Shown here one piece after another: positions 42,699 through 51,251 of a DNA stretch of 64,000 nucleotides. The stretch is from an uncultured Blautia sp. Its GTDB lineage: Bacteria; Bacillota; Clostridia; Lachnospirales; Lachnospiraceae. The translations under genes and the position numbers were made by a program. Positions within the stretch are counted from its first letter, which is position 1. The number at the start of each line of letters is the position of its first letter. The notes under the pieces are model-generated. The model made no database searches. It saw nothing but the letters and a program-made list of their open reading frames with translations, and was not told where the DNA came from. The stretch spans positions 28,646 through 92,645 of the forward strand of contig URHS01000001.1 of NCBI GenBank assembly GCA_900547685.1. The letters are read 5' to 3'.

Positions 42699-43802
42699 TT
42701 AAAGTTCCCAGCTCTTTTCTTGAAATCCTCCCAGATTTTCTTTTTCTTTTAACAAGAAAATCTGTGCTTCCTGATTGCCATATTTAACTGCTGTCTTCAA
42801 AAAAGAGTCTACAAGATTTTCATCTGCTCCCTGTTCTTTTATCAATTCTTGCATTTTCTTATTCTCTTTCTTTTTAATCAGCAACTCTACTGCCGGTCGT
42901 AAACGCAGTTTCAAATATTCTCCATATAAATTCTTCTTTTTATCTTCCTTTTCTAAATCAAAATATCGTAAAAGAGCAATGGACAATTTCTTATCTGCCT
43001 GCTTCGTTTCCAAAAATTCCCTATCCAGTCTCTCTTTCTCCTGCTCTTCAAATTTTTTATCCAGAAATCTCCAAAGTTTTCTATTTATAATATTATTCTT
43101 ATCTATATCTTCTTGATGAGAGACAGATGCAGTATCCGGTGTATGCTCTCCACACACATCAGCGCCTAACACAAAGCACTGAGAAAACAACTCATGCAAC
43201 CATTCTTTCATTTTCTCAAAACACACATTTCCCTGATCCCAGTTAGTCCTGGCCTCTCCCAAAGATAAAATATCTTTATCAATGGATAAATAAACAGGAG
43301 TTTTCTTATTTCTCTTTAAGAACTCATACCACTGCACGTTCCCCTGCTCTATCTCTTCTTCGTCAATGGGTACAACTTGTTCTGAAATTTCTTTCTCACA
43401 CTCTAAAAAAGCTTTCTCAGGCGGTCCGATTACACAAACTTCCTTCATATATTTGTTCGAAAGAATACACTCCCGCACCCAGCTTCCGCAGGAAAGCAAT
43501 CCCCAAAAGGATGCCTCCTGCATATCTGTATGATGATCAAATACTACAAGCGAAAATGGCTTTTCTATCTTTTCTATCCAAAATTTACTCAGATAATGGT
43601 AATTACCTGAGTCCAAAAAATGAATACCTGAAAATTCAAGATCTTGTATTCTTGTTTTTATCTCCGCCTCTGCCTCTGGAGTACAATAACAGTTTACCCC
43701 TGACATTTTTGTAAAATCCAACCACCTGACATCTTTTCCCTCATAAAAATTTTCCTCTCTATAAACACCGGAAAAATCCATAATCACTGTCTTTGTATTC
43801 AT
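42699..43802 (-). CDS. Arginase-fold metalloenzyme-like protein with C-terminal extension
   Basis: A 367-residue protein. The binuclear-metal motifs of the arginase/ureohydrolase superfamily can be picked out: GNYHYL near 66 (cf. GGDHS), D89-H-H91-T-D93 (cf. DAHxD), S173-I-D175-K-D177 (cf. SxDxD) and GADVCGEHTPD with E219. Residues about 245-367 are charged and helical and end with an ankyrin-like repeat. The substrate is unknown. It heads the operon with the VWA and MoxR genes. The ATG at 43802 has AGAGGTG upstream; a TTG six codons earlier is less likely. Confidence 0.75.
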   Translation of the reverse strand: MNTKTVIMDFSGVYREENFYEGKDVRWLDFTKMSGVNCYCTPEAEAEIKTRIQDLEFSGIHFLDSGNYHYLSKFWIEKIEKPFSLVVFDHHTDMQEASFWGLLSCGSWVRECILSNKYMKEVCVIGPPEKAFLECEKEISEQVVPIDEEEIEQGNVQWYEFLKRNKKTPVYLSIDKDILSLGEARTNWDQGNVCFEKMKEWLHELFSQCFVLGADVCGEHTPDTASVSHQEDIDKNNIINRKLWRFLDKKFEEQEKERLDREFLETKQADKKLSIALLRYFDLEKEDKKKNLYGEYLKLRLRPAVELLIKKKENKKMQELIKEQGADENLVDSFLKTAVKYGNQEAQIFLLKEKENLGGFQEKSWEL

Positions 43803-43840
43803 AAGCACCTCTTTATCCAATTACCGTATTTCATGGTTTC

Positions 43841-43868
43841 ATTCTAACACGTTTCTAATTTTTTTCAA
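43841..43868 (-). promoter_or_regulatory. Promoter of the arginase-fold/VWA/MoxR operon
   Basis: TTGAAA, 16 nt, extended -10 TGTTAGAAT on the minus strand. It overlaps the last codons of the upstream carboxypeptidase gene. Confidence 0.65.
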
Positions 43869-45090
43869 TGTTTCCGTATCTTTTCACAACCTGTTTCAAA
43901 CACCATGGATAATCAATTTTTTTCTTTGTTTCTGCCGCTAAAATATCTTCTTTATACCAGATTTCTCCATCTACTTTATACTGTAGTTCTCCCACCTTTT
44001 CCCCCTTTGTCACAGGAGCAGATAACTGCTTTTTCCCATGGTAAACGACTTCCACCTGTTCTCCCTCTTTTAACAGAATTTTTTTCTCCTCTCCTCTCTT
44101 CCTAAAAAGAGAAACCTTCGTATTTTTATTAAGCTTTGTGTTACAGGCATTTTCTACAGGAATTTCTTTGGGACATTTTGAAAACTTCATTTCGTCAAAA
44201 GAATAAACTGAATATTCCCGCAGTCCATATTCCATCAATTTTCTTGTATCTGACCATTTATATCCTTTATTGTTTGGCCAACCACATCCTAAAAGTGATA
44301 CAATTAATGTTTTTCCGTCTTTTTCCACTGCTCCCACATAACAATATCCAGCCTGTGCCGTAAATCCTGTTTTTCCACTTATAGCTCCTTCCATCATAGA
44401 TAAAAAAGCATTATGATTTTGACAGGTAAATTCCCGTTTCCCGTCTGCATCAAAAAAGCGATAAGAAGGTGTCTGAGTAATTTCTAAAAACTGTTCCTTT
44501 GCAGGAGACAGACAGATACAATACCGCATAATCTGAGCCAAATCTCTGGCGGTTGTTTCATGCACTTTTTCTTCTCCCCCTCTTTCTTCCTTTGCATCTA
44601 ATCCGTTAGGAGTAATAAACCAAGTATCTTCGCAGCCGATTTCTTTTGCTTTTTCATTCATTTTATCTGCAAAGCCTTCTACGCTTTCTCCCACATACTC
44701 TGCTAAAATTACAGCAGAGTCATTATGACTTTCCAACATCAGAGAATACAGCAAATCTTTCACATAAAATCGTTCCCCCACCGAAGCCCCCAAATGTACT
44801 TTTGGCATCTTTGCCGCTCTTTCTGAGGTTTCTGCAATTCCCTCCAGACAGCCACTTTCTAACGTCAAAATGCAAGTCATAATCTTTGTTGTACTGGCCA
44901 TAGGACGCTTTTCATCTCCGTTTTTTTCATATAAAACCCGTCCTGATTCTCCATCAATCAACACTGCAGAAAGAGCATACAAATTTCCCGGCTCGTCTCC
45001 TTTTTCTGCCGCAGAAACAGGAAATGGAAACATACCCATGCAAAAAACAAGAAAAAAACATACGATTTTTTTAAATTTGTTTTTCTTCAT
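43855..45090 (-). CDS. D-alanyl-D-alanine carboxypeptidase (DacF/PBP5 family) 1
   Basis: A 411-residue low-molecular-weight PBP that trims pentapeptide stems outside the cell. A signal peptide ends near VSAA (27-28). The motifs are S66-T-T-K69, S121-H-N123 and K240-T-G242, followed by the C-terminal beta domain and a basic end. AAAAGGAG precedes the ATG. A second, clearly different copy is at 47451-48632; one may serve spores, but the sequence does not tell. Confidence 0.93.
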   Translation of the reverse strand: MKKNKFKKIVCFFLVFCMGMFPFPVSAAEKGDEPGNLYALSAVLIDGESGRVLYEKNGDEKRPMASTTKIMTCILTLESGCLEGIAETSERAAKMPKVHLGASVGERFYVKDLLYSLMLESHNDSAVILAEYVGESVEGFADKMNEKAKEIGCEDTWFITPNGLDAKEERGGEEKVHETTARDLAQIMRYCICLSPAKEQFLEITQTPSYRFFDADGKREFTCQNHNAFLSMMEGAISGKTGFTAQAGYCYVGAVEKDGKTLIVSLLGCGWPNNKGYKWSDTRKLMEYGLREYSVYSFDEMKFSKCPKEIPVENACNTKLNKNTKVSLFRKRGEEKKILLKEGEQVEVVYHGKKQLSAPVTKGEKVGELQYKVDGEIWYKEDILAAETKKKIDYPWCLKQVVKRYGNIEKN

Positions 45091-45181
45091 TCTATTTTCT
45101 CCTTTTTACAATATATGTAAAAGCAAAAGAAAAAATTCTGCAAAGCACCGTTTATTACAGGGCATATTTTTCCTATGTAAT

Positions 45182-45209
45182 AAAAAAAAGATACCATAAA
45201 GGTATCTCA
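45182..45209 (-). terminator. Terminator of the phosphoesterase-scpA-scpB operon
   Basis: AGATACC-ATAAA-GGTATCT on the plus strand; the minus strand ends in an eight-T run. It overlaps the scpB stop codon. Confidence 0.85.
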
Positions 45210-45776
45210 TAAATTAAGCTGCAGCTGAATTTCCTCTTCTGCCTCTGCTTTAAAATCTTCCATTTGAACCGGATCAATCTCCGGCAATTCATCGAGTCCC
45301 TGCACATCAAAGTTACGAAGAAATTCTTCTGTAGTTCCCAGTAAAATCGGTCTTCCCGGAGCATCCAAACGTCCTACTTCCTGTACCAGTCCATATTCCA
45401 TTAATTTTGCTATAGCATGGTCACATTTCACACCTCTGATTTTTTCAATCTCCAATTTTGTAACAGGTTGTTTATATGCAATAATAGAAAGGGTTTCCAG
45501 CATTACATCAGAAAGTACTGCTTTTTTCGGCTGCAAAGCCATCTTCACCAAATAATCATAGTATTCTTCTTTTGTACACATCTGATATGCATTTTCCAAT
45601 TCAATAATTTTAATCCCACGATCTTCCGCCTGATATTTCAGCATCATATTTCTGACAATTTTTCTTGTAGTTTCTATATCATGCCCAATGGTTTTTGCTA
45701 ATGTACCTAACTCTACTGACTCACCCATAGCAAACAGCAATGCTTCAATTGCACCTTCTATTTTATTCAGTTCCAT
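45207..45776 (-). CDS. scpB: Segregation and condensation protein B
   Basis: A 189-residue ScpB that, with ScpA, forms the kleisin part of the SMC complex. The two winged-helix domains show MELNKIEGAIEALLFAMGESV, LSIIAYKQPVTKLEIEKIRG and VGRLDAPGRPILLGTTEEFLRNFG-type motifs. It overlaps scpA by 14 nt and ends within the operon terminator. Confidence 0.97.
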   Translation of the reverse strand: MELNKIEGAIEALLFAMGESVELGTLAKTIGHDIETTRKIVRNMMLKYQAEDRGIKIIELENAYQMCTKEEYYDYLVKMALQPKKAVLSDVMLETLSIIAYKQPVTKLEIEKIRGVKCDHAIAKLMEYGLVQEVGRLDAPGRPILLGTTEEFLRNFDVQGLDELPEIDPVQMEDFKAEAEEEIQLQLNL

Positions 45777-46530
45777 TTTTTCCTCTCTCCAAACAGGATT
45801 TAATCTCTATTTCTGCAAAAATATGTTCCTGATAAATGGAAATTTTTCCCATTTTCATTAATTCCAGAATTGCAAGAAAAGATACAATCACCTGTACTTT
45901 ACTTGCCTGCCTTTCCAACAAATCACGAAAATAAAATCTGGAATGCAGTCTGGCATATTCCTCAATTTCCTCCATTTTCTCAGGCAAACTTACTTCTTCT
46001 TTTTCAATTTTGCCGAATTTGCTTCGAATTGGATCAACCTTATCTTCCTGACGGCGAATAACGCTTTGGAAAATCTCATTGAGTTTTTCTAACGTAAGTC
46101 CATCTAACAGCCGGCCGGTATCTACCGGTTCCCTGTAAGACAGAACTTCTTTAGGTATGGTCGGAAGCTTGTATACTTTTTTTGATGCAACTGCCATACG
46201 ATCTCTTAATTCATAAGACATATATTTATACATCTTATATTCCAAAAGCTGGCGTACCAATTCTTCTCTTGGATCTTCTTCTTCCCCTTCCTCATTTACT
46301 TCCCTTGGCAGAAGCATTCTGCATTTAATAGAAATTAAAGTCGCAGCCATAACCATAAATTCACTCATAATGTTTAAGTCTTCTCTTTCCATTGCACGAA
46401 TATAATCCATGTACTGCTCTGTAATCTCTACAATGGGAATATCATAAATATTTACTTTATTTTTCTCTATCAGATGCAGCAACAAATCCAACGGACCTTC
46501 AAACACCTGAAGCTTTACGGGAATTCCCAT
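45763..46530 (-). CDS. scpA: Segregation and condensation protein A
   Basis: A 255-residue kleisin of the SMC-ScpAB condensin. The start VKLQVFEGPLDLLLHLIEKNK and the C-terminal FLAILELMKMGKISIYQE are diagnostic. The ATG at 46530 is chosen: it has AGAGGT upstream and gives the usual N-terminus; an ATG ten codons earlier lacks a good site. Confidence 0.97.
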   Translation of the reverse strand: MGIPVKLQVFEGPLDLLLHLIEKNKVNIYDIPIVEITEQYMDYIRAMEREDLNIMSEFMVMAATLISIKCRMLLPREVNEEGEEEDPREELVRQLLEYKMYKYMSYELRDRMAVASKKVYKLPTIPKEVLSYREPVDTGRLLDGLTLEKLNEIFQSVIRRQEDKVDPIRSKFGKIEKEEVSLPEKMEEIEEYARLHSRFYFRDLLERQASKVQVIVSFLAILELMKMGKISIYQEHIFAEIEIKSCLERGKNGTE

Positions 46531-46591
46531 GCGCCTTACCTCTTTCTGCCTTTCTTTCATGAGTCATTCTACACTATTTTTTTTAAAAAGT

Positions 46592-47386
46592 CTACTCAGG
46601 ACTGCACTCTGCAATTATTAACTCTCTTGAATTAAAAATACGCAAAGGAACCGTATGTTCTCCTAATCCGCCACTAACAATGAGATGTCTGTCTTCTTTT
46701 ATAAAATGTCCTCTGCTGTATTTCGGAAAAATTCGAAAATCAGGGCTGATAACACCGCCTAAAAAAGGAAGCCGTATCATTCCGCCATGATAATGCCCTG
46801 AAAAAGTCACATCACATCCCCATTTCAAATAGCTGTCTCCATACTTCGGTGTATGGGCAAGTAAAACTTGAAACTGCTTTACTGATGCTTTTCCTAAAAG
46901 TTCGTTGATTTCTTCTGTTTCCAGAAAATCTTTGCCTCCTTTTTTGTAATACTTATAAGGAGGCAAAAGACCGGAAATCAAAATCTTCTCTTTTCCGATT
47001 TGCAACTCTTTCGTCTCATTTTCCAAAAATACAACACCCAGTTTTCGTACTTTTTTTTCAAATTCCAGATATCCCTCTCCATAAACTTCCGGGTTTTTTT
47101 TCATTCTCTGTTCATGATTACCCAAAGCATAATAAACAGGCGCAATCTGTACAGCTTCTTTTAAGAAAATATACGGAACAAAAAAAGAGGTTTCTTTCTT
47201 TCCCAGAACCAAATCACCGGCAATCAGTATAACATCCGGTAATTGCTCCTTTAGTTTTCTCAACAAATTTTCATTTTCTTTCCCCAACTCTACATTATGT
47301 AAATCACTGAGTATTGCCAGTTTAATACTTTGTGTTTTTAATTTATCCGATTGTATTTTATAAAAAGTTGTCTTAAATCTTTTCAA
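46592..47386 (-). CDS. Metallophosphoesterase (calcineurin-like)
   Basis: A 264-residue phosphoesterase of the YaeI/YkuE type. The dimetal motifs are ILSDLHN, IAGDLVLG, ALGNHEQR, LLAHTPK and FSGHYHGGMIRLP. There is no signal peptide or long membrane helix, so the enzyme is probably cytoplasmic; related enzymes hydrolyse lipid or nucleotide phosphates. It is the first gene of the operon with scpA and scpB and has an operator-like promoter. Confidence 0.9.
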   Translation of the reverse strand: MKRFKTTFYKIQSDKLKTQSIKLAILSDLHNVELGKENENLLRKLKEQLPDVILIAGDLVLGKKETSFFVPYIFLKEAVQIAPVYYALGNHEQRMKKNPEVYGEGYLEFEKKVRKLGVVFLENETKELQIGKEKILISGLLPPYKYYKKGGKDFLETEEINELLGKASVKQFQVLLAHTPKYGDSYLKWGCDVTFSGHYHGGMIRLPFLGGVISPDFRIFPKYSRGHFIKEDRHLIVSGGLGEHTVPLRIFNSRELIIAECSPE

Positions 47387-47425
47387 TGTTCCTCACCCAA
47401 TACCTTTTTCTCTATGACCTGGCTT

Positions 47426-47454
47426 ATTATAGTATAAACTATAATCACTTTCAA
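47426..47454 (-). promoter_or_regulatory. Promoter of the phosphoesterase-scpAB operon with 20-bp palindrome
   Basis: TTGAAA, 17 nt, TATAAT on the minus strand. A perfect dyad ATTATAGT-ATAA-ACTATAAT (47426-47445) covers the -10 and part of the spacer, suggesting a repressor site. The -35 holds the TGA stop codon of the upstream gene. Confidence 0.65.
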
Positions 47455-48632
47455 TATATTTTCTTTAAAAAGCTCTCCCACATCTTTTTCACACAGTCAC
47501 TGTACTGTGCCTGTTTCGTTCCTTTTGTACAAAGGATTTTCACATTTCCGATTTCTTTTCCGTCCAGATAATAATTTACAGTTCCTACTGTATCACCTTT
47601 TTTCACCGGCGCTTTTATACTCTTTTTCAATTTTACTTTTTTTTCTATTTTTTCAAAAGAAGCCCCTTGAGTATCTAAATAACGAAATTCTTTTTCGTAA
47701 GTACAGGGCACTTTCTCTAAAACGCCTCCCTCCACCGGAATTTGGGGAAGTTTTTCTTCTTGTTCATCTACATACAATTTGCAACTCCCAAAGCCCAGAT
47801 TTAACATGGCAGCTGCATCTTTAAAACGTATCTTATAATCTGGCGCTGTCATAACTACACTGATTAAGGTAATTCCCTCTCTCTTAGCCACTGCCGACAC
47901 ACAATATTTTGCCACACTGGTACTCCCCGTTTTCAATCCAACACATCCATCATAGCTTCGAATAAGCTTATTCGTATTAGTAAGCCCAAATTCACTGCTG
48001 CCTTTCTGTGTTACATGGGTAATATTTTCCATCCATATAGAAGAATATTCTAAAATTTTAGGGTATTTGGTAATCAATTCTCTAGACATGATTGCTACAT
48101 CATGAGCACTGGTATAGTGATTATCTGACTCCGTCAAGCCACAGCAATCTTCAAAATTTGTATTTTCCATACCAAGCCCCTTTGCTCTTTCATTCATTTT
48201 CTTCACAAATTCTGTCTCACTTCCTGCAATATATTCTGCCATAGCTGCACTGGCATCATTACCGGAAGCGATAACAATGCACTTAATCATAGTTTCAACA
48301 GTCTGCTTTTCTCCTTCCTCCAAGAACACCTGAGAGCCTCCCATGGATTTTGCATAGGCACTTGTCACCACTTCATCCTCCATACGTATATTTCCCTTTT
48401 CCAGTTCATCAAAAATCAAAATCAATGTCATAATTTTCGTAATACTGGCAGGCTTTACTCTGGTATCCATATCTTTTTCATAGATAATTTTTCCTGTAGA
48501 CGCCTCCATCAAAACACCATGAGGTGCTGTAATCAGCTCCTCGTTTTCTGCTTTTACTGTAAGTGGTGTCCTAAACAAAGAACAAAAAAGCAGAATACCT
48601 ACAACAATTTTTGCTGTTGTTTTGCGAATCAT
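47451..48632 (-). CDS. D-alanyl-D-alanine carboxypeptidase (DacF/PBP5 family) 2
   Basis: A 393-residue carboxypeptidase with a signal peptide (cut near VKAEN, about residue 28). The motifs are S63-I-T-K66, S123-G-N125 and K234-T-G236, and the C-terminal beta domain ends with an amphipathic Lys-rich helix typical of membrane-attached PBP5 proteins. It closely resembles DacF. It is not in an operon with the first copy at 43.9 kb; scpAB lies between. Confidence 0.94.
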   Translation of the reverse strand: MIRKTTAKIVVGILLFCSLFRTPLTVKAENEELITAPHGVLMEASTGKIIYEKDMDTRVKPASITKIMTLILIFDELEKGNIRMEDEVVTSAYAKSMGGSQVFLEEGEKQTVETMIKCIVIASGNDASAAMAEYIAGSETEFVKKMNERAKGLGMENTNFEDCCGLTESDNHYTSAHDVAIMSRELITKYPKILEYSSIWMENITHVTQKGSSEFGLTNTNKLIRSYDGCVGLKTGSTSVAKYCVSAVAKREGITLISVVMTAPDYKIRFKDAAAMLNLGFGSCKLYVDEQEEKLPQIPVEGGVLEKVPCTYEKEFRYLDTQGASFEKIEKKVKLKKSIKAPVKKGDTVGTVNYYLDGKEIGNVKILCTKGTKQAQYSDCVKKMWESFLKKIY

Positions 48633-48693
48633 ACATAAACTCCCGAATTTCCTCTTATAGCATTGTAAGCAGGAAAAAGGGAAAATATGCCAA

Positions 48694-48730
48694 AAAGGCT
48701 ATTGCAAAAATAATTTCGCAATAGCCTTCC
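48694..48730 (-). terminator. Terminator of the short CmpB-family gene
   Basis: AAGGCTATTGC (48695-48705) pairs with GCAATAGCCTT (48718-48728); the minus strand runs into TTTTT. Confidence 0.8.
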
Positions 48731-48732
48731 TT

Positions 48733-49302
48733 TTAAATATATTTCTGTATTTTTTCTTTTACAGATAAAATACTTTCTTTCTTCTGAAGATACATATTCC
48801 AAAGAAAATCACTTCCTAATAACAACATTAAAATACCAGCCAGCCATTTTCCTGTATGAATAGAATATTTACTCACAACAAACTCCACTCCTTTGTGAAG
48901 AAAAAGAAACAGACCTACTGTATAAAATCCCCATGCAATGGTACTTTCCAAACAGAGAATCCCTTTATAATTAAACGGTTTATCTGAATAGTCCCACCAT
49001 ACTTCTCCAAAAACTTTTATCATCAGTTTTGCAGTAAAATATTCAAAAGCAGTAGGAACCAAACATCCAAAAAGATACAGCAAATAAATGTTATCACAAA
49101 TTGGTCTTAACAGAAAGTACACAATCAATGCCCCAAAACCATAAATGGGACAAAAAGGTCCTCTTACAAAACCCCTGTTTGTCAACTTTCTGTTACAAAT
49201 AGACATATAAACAGATTCTACCAGCCATCCAAGCATACTATAAATCAAGAACCACTGAATAACATAATACAGTTCAATTCCAAAAAAATTCCTTGTCCAC
49301 AT
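48733..49302 (-). CDS. Putative ABC transporter permease-like membrane protein (CmpB family), short form
   Basis: A 189-residue paralogue of the protein at 20914-21828, without the coiled-coil tail. Shared motifs are YSMLGWLVESVYMSI, NRGFVRGPFCPIYGFGA and WWDYSDKPFNYKGI; about five membrane helices are predicted. It lies 29 nt after the cardiolipin synthase gene in the same direction, which may link it to membranes, but no ATPase is near. Confidence 0.8.
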   Translation of the reverse strand: MWTRNFFGIELYYVIQWFLIYSMLGWLVESVYMSICNRKLTNRGFVRGPFCPIYGFGALIVYFLLRPICDNIYLLYLFGCLVPTAFEYFTAKLMIKVFGEVWWDYSDKPFNYKGILCLESTIAWGFYTVGLFLFLHKGVEFVVSKYSIHTGKWLAGILMLLLGSDFLWNMYLQKKESILSVKEKIQKYI

Positions 49303-49331
49303 AAAAACTCCTCCTCTCCTGTATTCTCACT

Positions 49332-50867
49332 TTAAAGCATAGGAGCAAACAAGCGCAGAATACTCTGTAATCCTCTGCGGAATACATTTTGTTCTTTGCA
49401 GGTATTTAAGCTGACTTCTCTACTATTCCGAAAAGTATTCAACATATCTTCTTTCACCTGTTCTACTGCCTGACATTGATACATCCACGCAGCACATTCA
49501 AAATGCAGATACAAACTTCTATAATCCAAATTAATCGTTCCGACCACTGCAATTTCATCATCGCAAACAAAGCTCTTGGCATGAATAAAACCAGGTGTGT
49601 ATTCATAGATTCTCACACCTGCTTCCAAAAGCTGTCGGTAATAGGAGCGTGTTAATAAAAACACCAGTTTCTTATCCGGTATTCCGGGTGTAATAATCCG
49701 CACATCAATTCCTTTTTTAGACGCCAGACAAAGAGCTGTCATCATCTCATTATCAATAATGAGATATGGTGTCGTGATATAAATATATTTTTTTGCCTGA
49801 TTAATTACATTTAAGTAAACATTTTCCCCTACAACTTCGTCATCTAAAGGAGAATCTCCATAAGGCTGTACAAAACCGTCATTTTCAAATTCCTCCGGAT
49901 GATAGACATAAGGTCCGTAAGCAGGCAAATGGGTTTTTGTCCTGGTAATCACAGACCACATCTGTAAAAACATAACTGTTAAATTCCATACACCTTCTCC
50001 GCAAAGACGCACACCGGTATCCTTCCAGTGTCCAAAACGCATTTGCTGGTTAATATATTCATCTGCCAGGTTAACGCCTCCCGTATAACCCGTATGTCCG
50101 TCAATCACCAATATTTTCCGATGATCCCTGTTATTTAACACAATATTCAAAATCGGTCTTACAGGATTAAATGCAGCACATTTAATTCCCTTTGCTTGAA
50201 GTTTCTTATAATAGCGATACGGCAGTGTAGTCACACACCCCATATCATCATAAATCAATCTTACATCTACACCTTGTTTTACTTTTTCCTCAAGGATTTC
50301 TAAAATTGCATTCCACATTTTTCCTTCGTGTATAATAAAATATTCCAGAAAAATAAAATGCTCTGCTTTTTTTAAATCCTCCAGCATATCTACAAACATT
50401 TCATCCCCTACCGGATAATACTTGGTAGTGGTATTTCTATGAACCGGAAATCCGGCAAAATCCCTGATATACGCAGACTGATTGGATGCGCTTAAACTTT
50501 CCTTAGTCAAAGCTTTTCGAGTTCCCATACTTTCTTTAAAGTAGTTTTCTATTTCCTTTACCACTTCTTTAGATTCTTGTGTCATTTTCTTTGCCACACG
50601 AGATTGTCCAAAAAGCAAATAAATAATCACACCAAAAACAGGAACTGCCAAAATCAGGATCGTCCATGCCAGTTTATAAGAGGGATTAATTTCCTTGTTT
50701 ACAATCCACAATACCATAAGAAGACTTAGCAGACTAATCAAATTCATAATATGCCCGGAAAAAGCTCCCAGCCCCCATAGCATTGCGAAAATCCAGACTA
50801 ACTGCAAAAGAACCGCTACTACTGTAACAAAAATCCGATTGGATATTAAATCAATAATTTTTTTCAT
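49332..50867 (-). CDS. cls: Cardiolipin synthase (phospholipase D family)
   Basis: A 511-residue enzyme that joins two phosphatidylglycerols into cardiolipin. Two N-terminal membrane helices (about 8-60) are followed by two HKD motifs, HRKILVIDGHTGYTGG and HAKSFVCDDEIAVVGTINLD, each with the catalytic His, Lys and Asp. Length is normal. It follows the rpsU terminator. Confidence 0.95.
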   Translation of the reverse strand: MKKIIDLISNRIFVTVVAVLLQLVWIFAMLWGLGAFSGHIMNLISLLSLLMVLWIVNKEINPSYKLAWTILILAVPVFGVIIYLLFGQSRVAKKMTQESKEVVKEIENYFKESMGTRKALTKESLSASNQSAYIRDFAGFPVHRNTTTKYYPVGDEMFVDMLEDLKKAEHFIFLEYFIIHEGKMWNAILEILEEKVKQGVDVRLIYDDMGCVTTLPYRYYKKLQAKGIKCAAFNPVRPILNIVLNNRDHRKILVIDGHTGYTGGVNLADEYINQQMRFGHWKDTGVRLCGEGVWNLTVMFLQMWSVITRTKTHLPAYGPYVYHPEEFENDGFVQPYGDSPLDDEVVGENVYLNVINQAKKYIYITTPYLIIDNEMMTALCLASKKGIDVRIITPGIPDKKLVFLLTRSYYRQLLEAGVRIYEYTPGFIHAKSFVCDDEIAVVGTINLDYRSLYLHFECAAWMYQCQAVEQVKEDMLNTFRNSREVSLNTCKEQNVFRRGLQSILRLFAPML

Positions 50868-50899
50868 AAAATTCCTTTTTCCCGTCTGTAATATGGTAA

Positions 50900-50935
50900 A
50901 AAAGCCTCTGGTATTGTCCAGAGGCTTTTACTGCA
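50900..50935 (-). terminator. Terminator of rpsU
   Basis: AAAAGCCTCTGG (50900-50911) pairs perfectly with 50918-50929 around a 6-nt loop; the minus strand runs into a T tract. Confidence 0.85.
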
Positions 50936-50937
50936 CA

Positions 50938-51114
50938 TTAATTATATTTACGTTTTCTAGCTGCTTCAGATTTTTTCTTACGACGAACACTTGGTTTTTC
51001 GTAATGCTCTCTTTTACGGATTTCCTGCTGAATACCTGCTTTTGCACAGCTACGCTTGAAACGACGTAAAGCGCTATCTAAAGTCTCGTTTTCTTTTACG
51101 ATTACATTTGACAT
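50938..51114 (-). CDS. rpsU: 30S ribosomal protein S21
   Basis: A 58-residue S21: [20 protein letters not shown] at the start, [20 protein letters not shown] in the middle, and a basic [13 protein letters not shown] tail. The start at 51114 is the normal N-terminus; the in-frame extension upstream is the leader. It is monocistronic with a strong promoter and terminator. Confidence 0.97.
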   Translation of the reverse strand: MSNVIVKENETLDSALRRFKRSCAKAGIQQEIRKREHYEKPSVRRKKKSEAARKRKYN

Positions 51115-51191
51115 AAGCTCACACCTAACCTCCCTCCAGCTGTAAATTGTGCATAATACAACTGTCTGGGTATTTTTATTGCACAACTGAT

Positions 51192-51219
51192 ATTATATCA
51201 GATTTTTACAGTTCGTCAA
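51192..51219 (-). promoter_or_regulatory. Promoter of rpsU
   Basis: TTGACG, 16 nt, extended -10 TGATATAAT on the minus strand. In the leader, TTGTGCA (51147-51153) and TGCACAA (51180-51186) form a 7-bp inverted repeat around 26 nt. Confidence 0.72.
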
Positions 51220-51251
51220 CTATTTTAAATCATTTTTCTTAAAAAGTTTCA

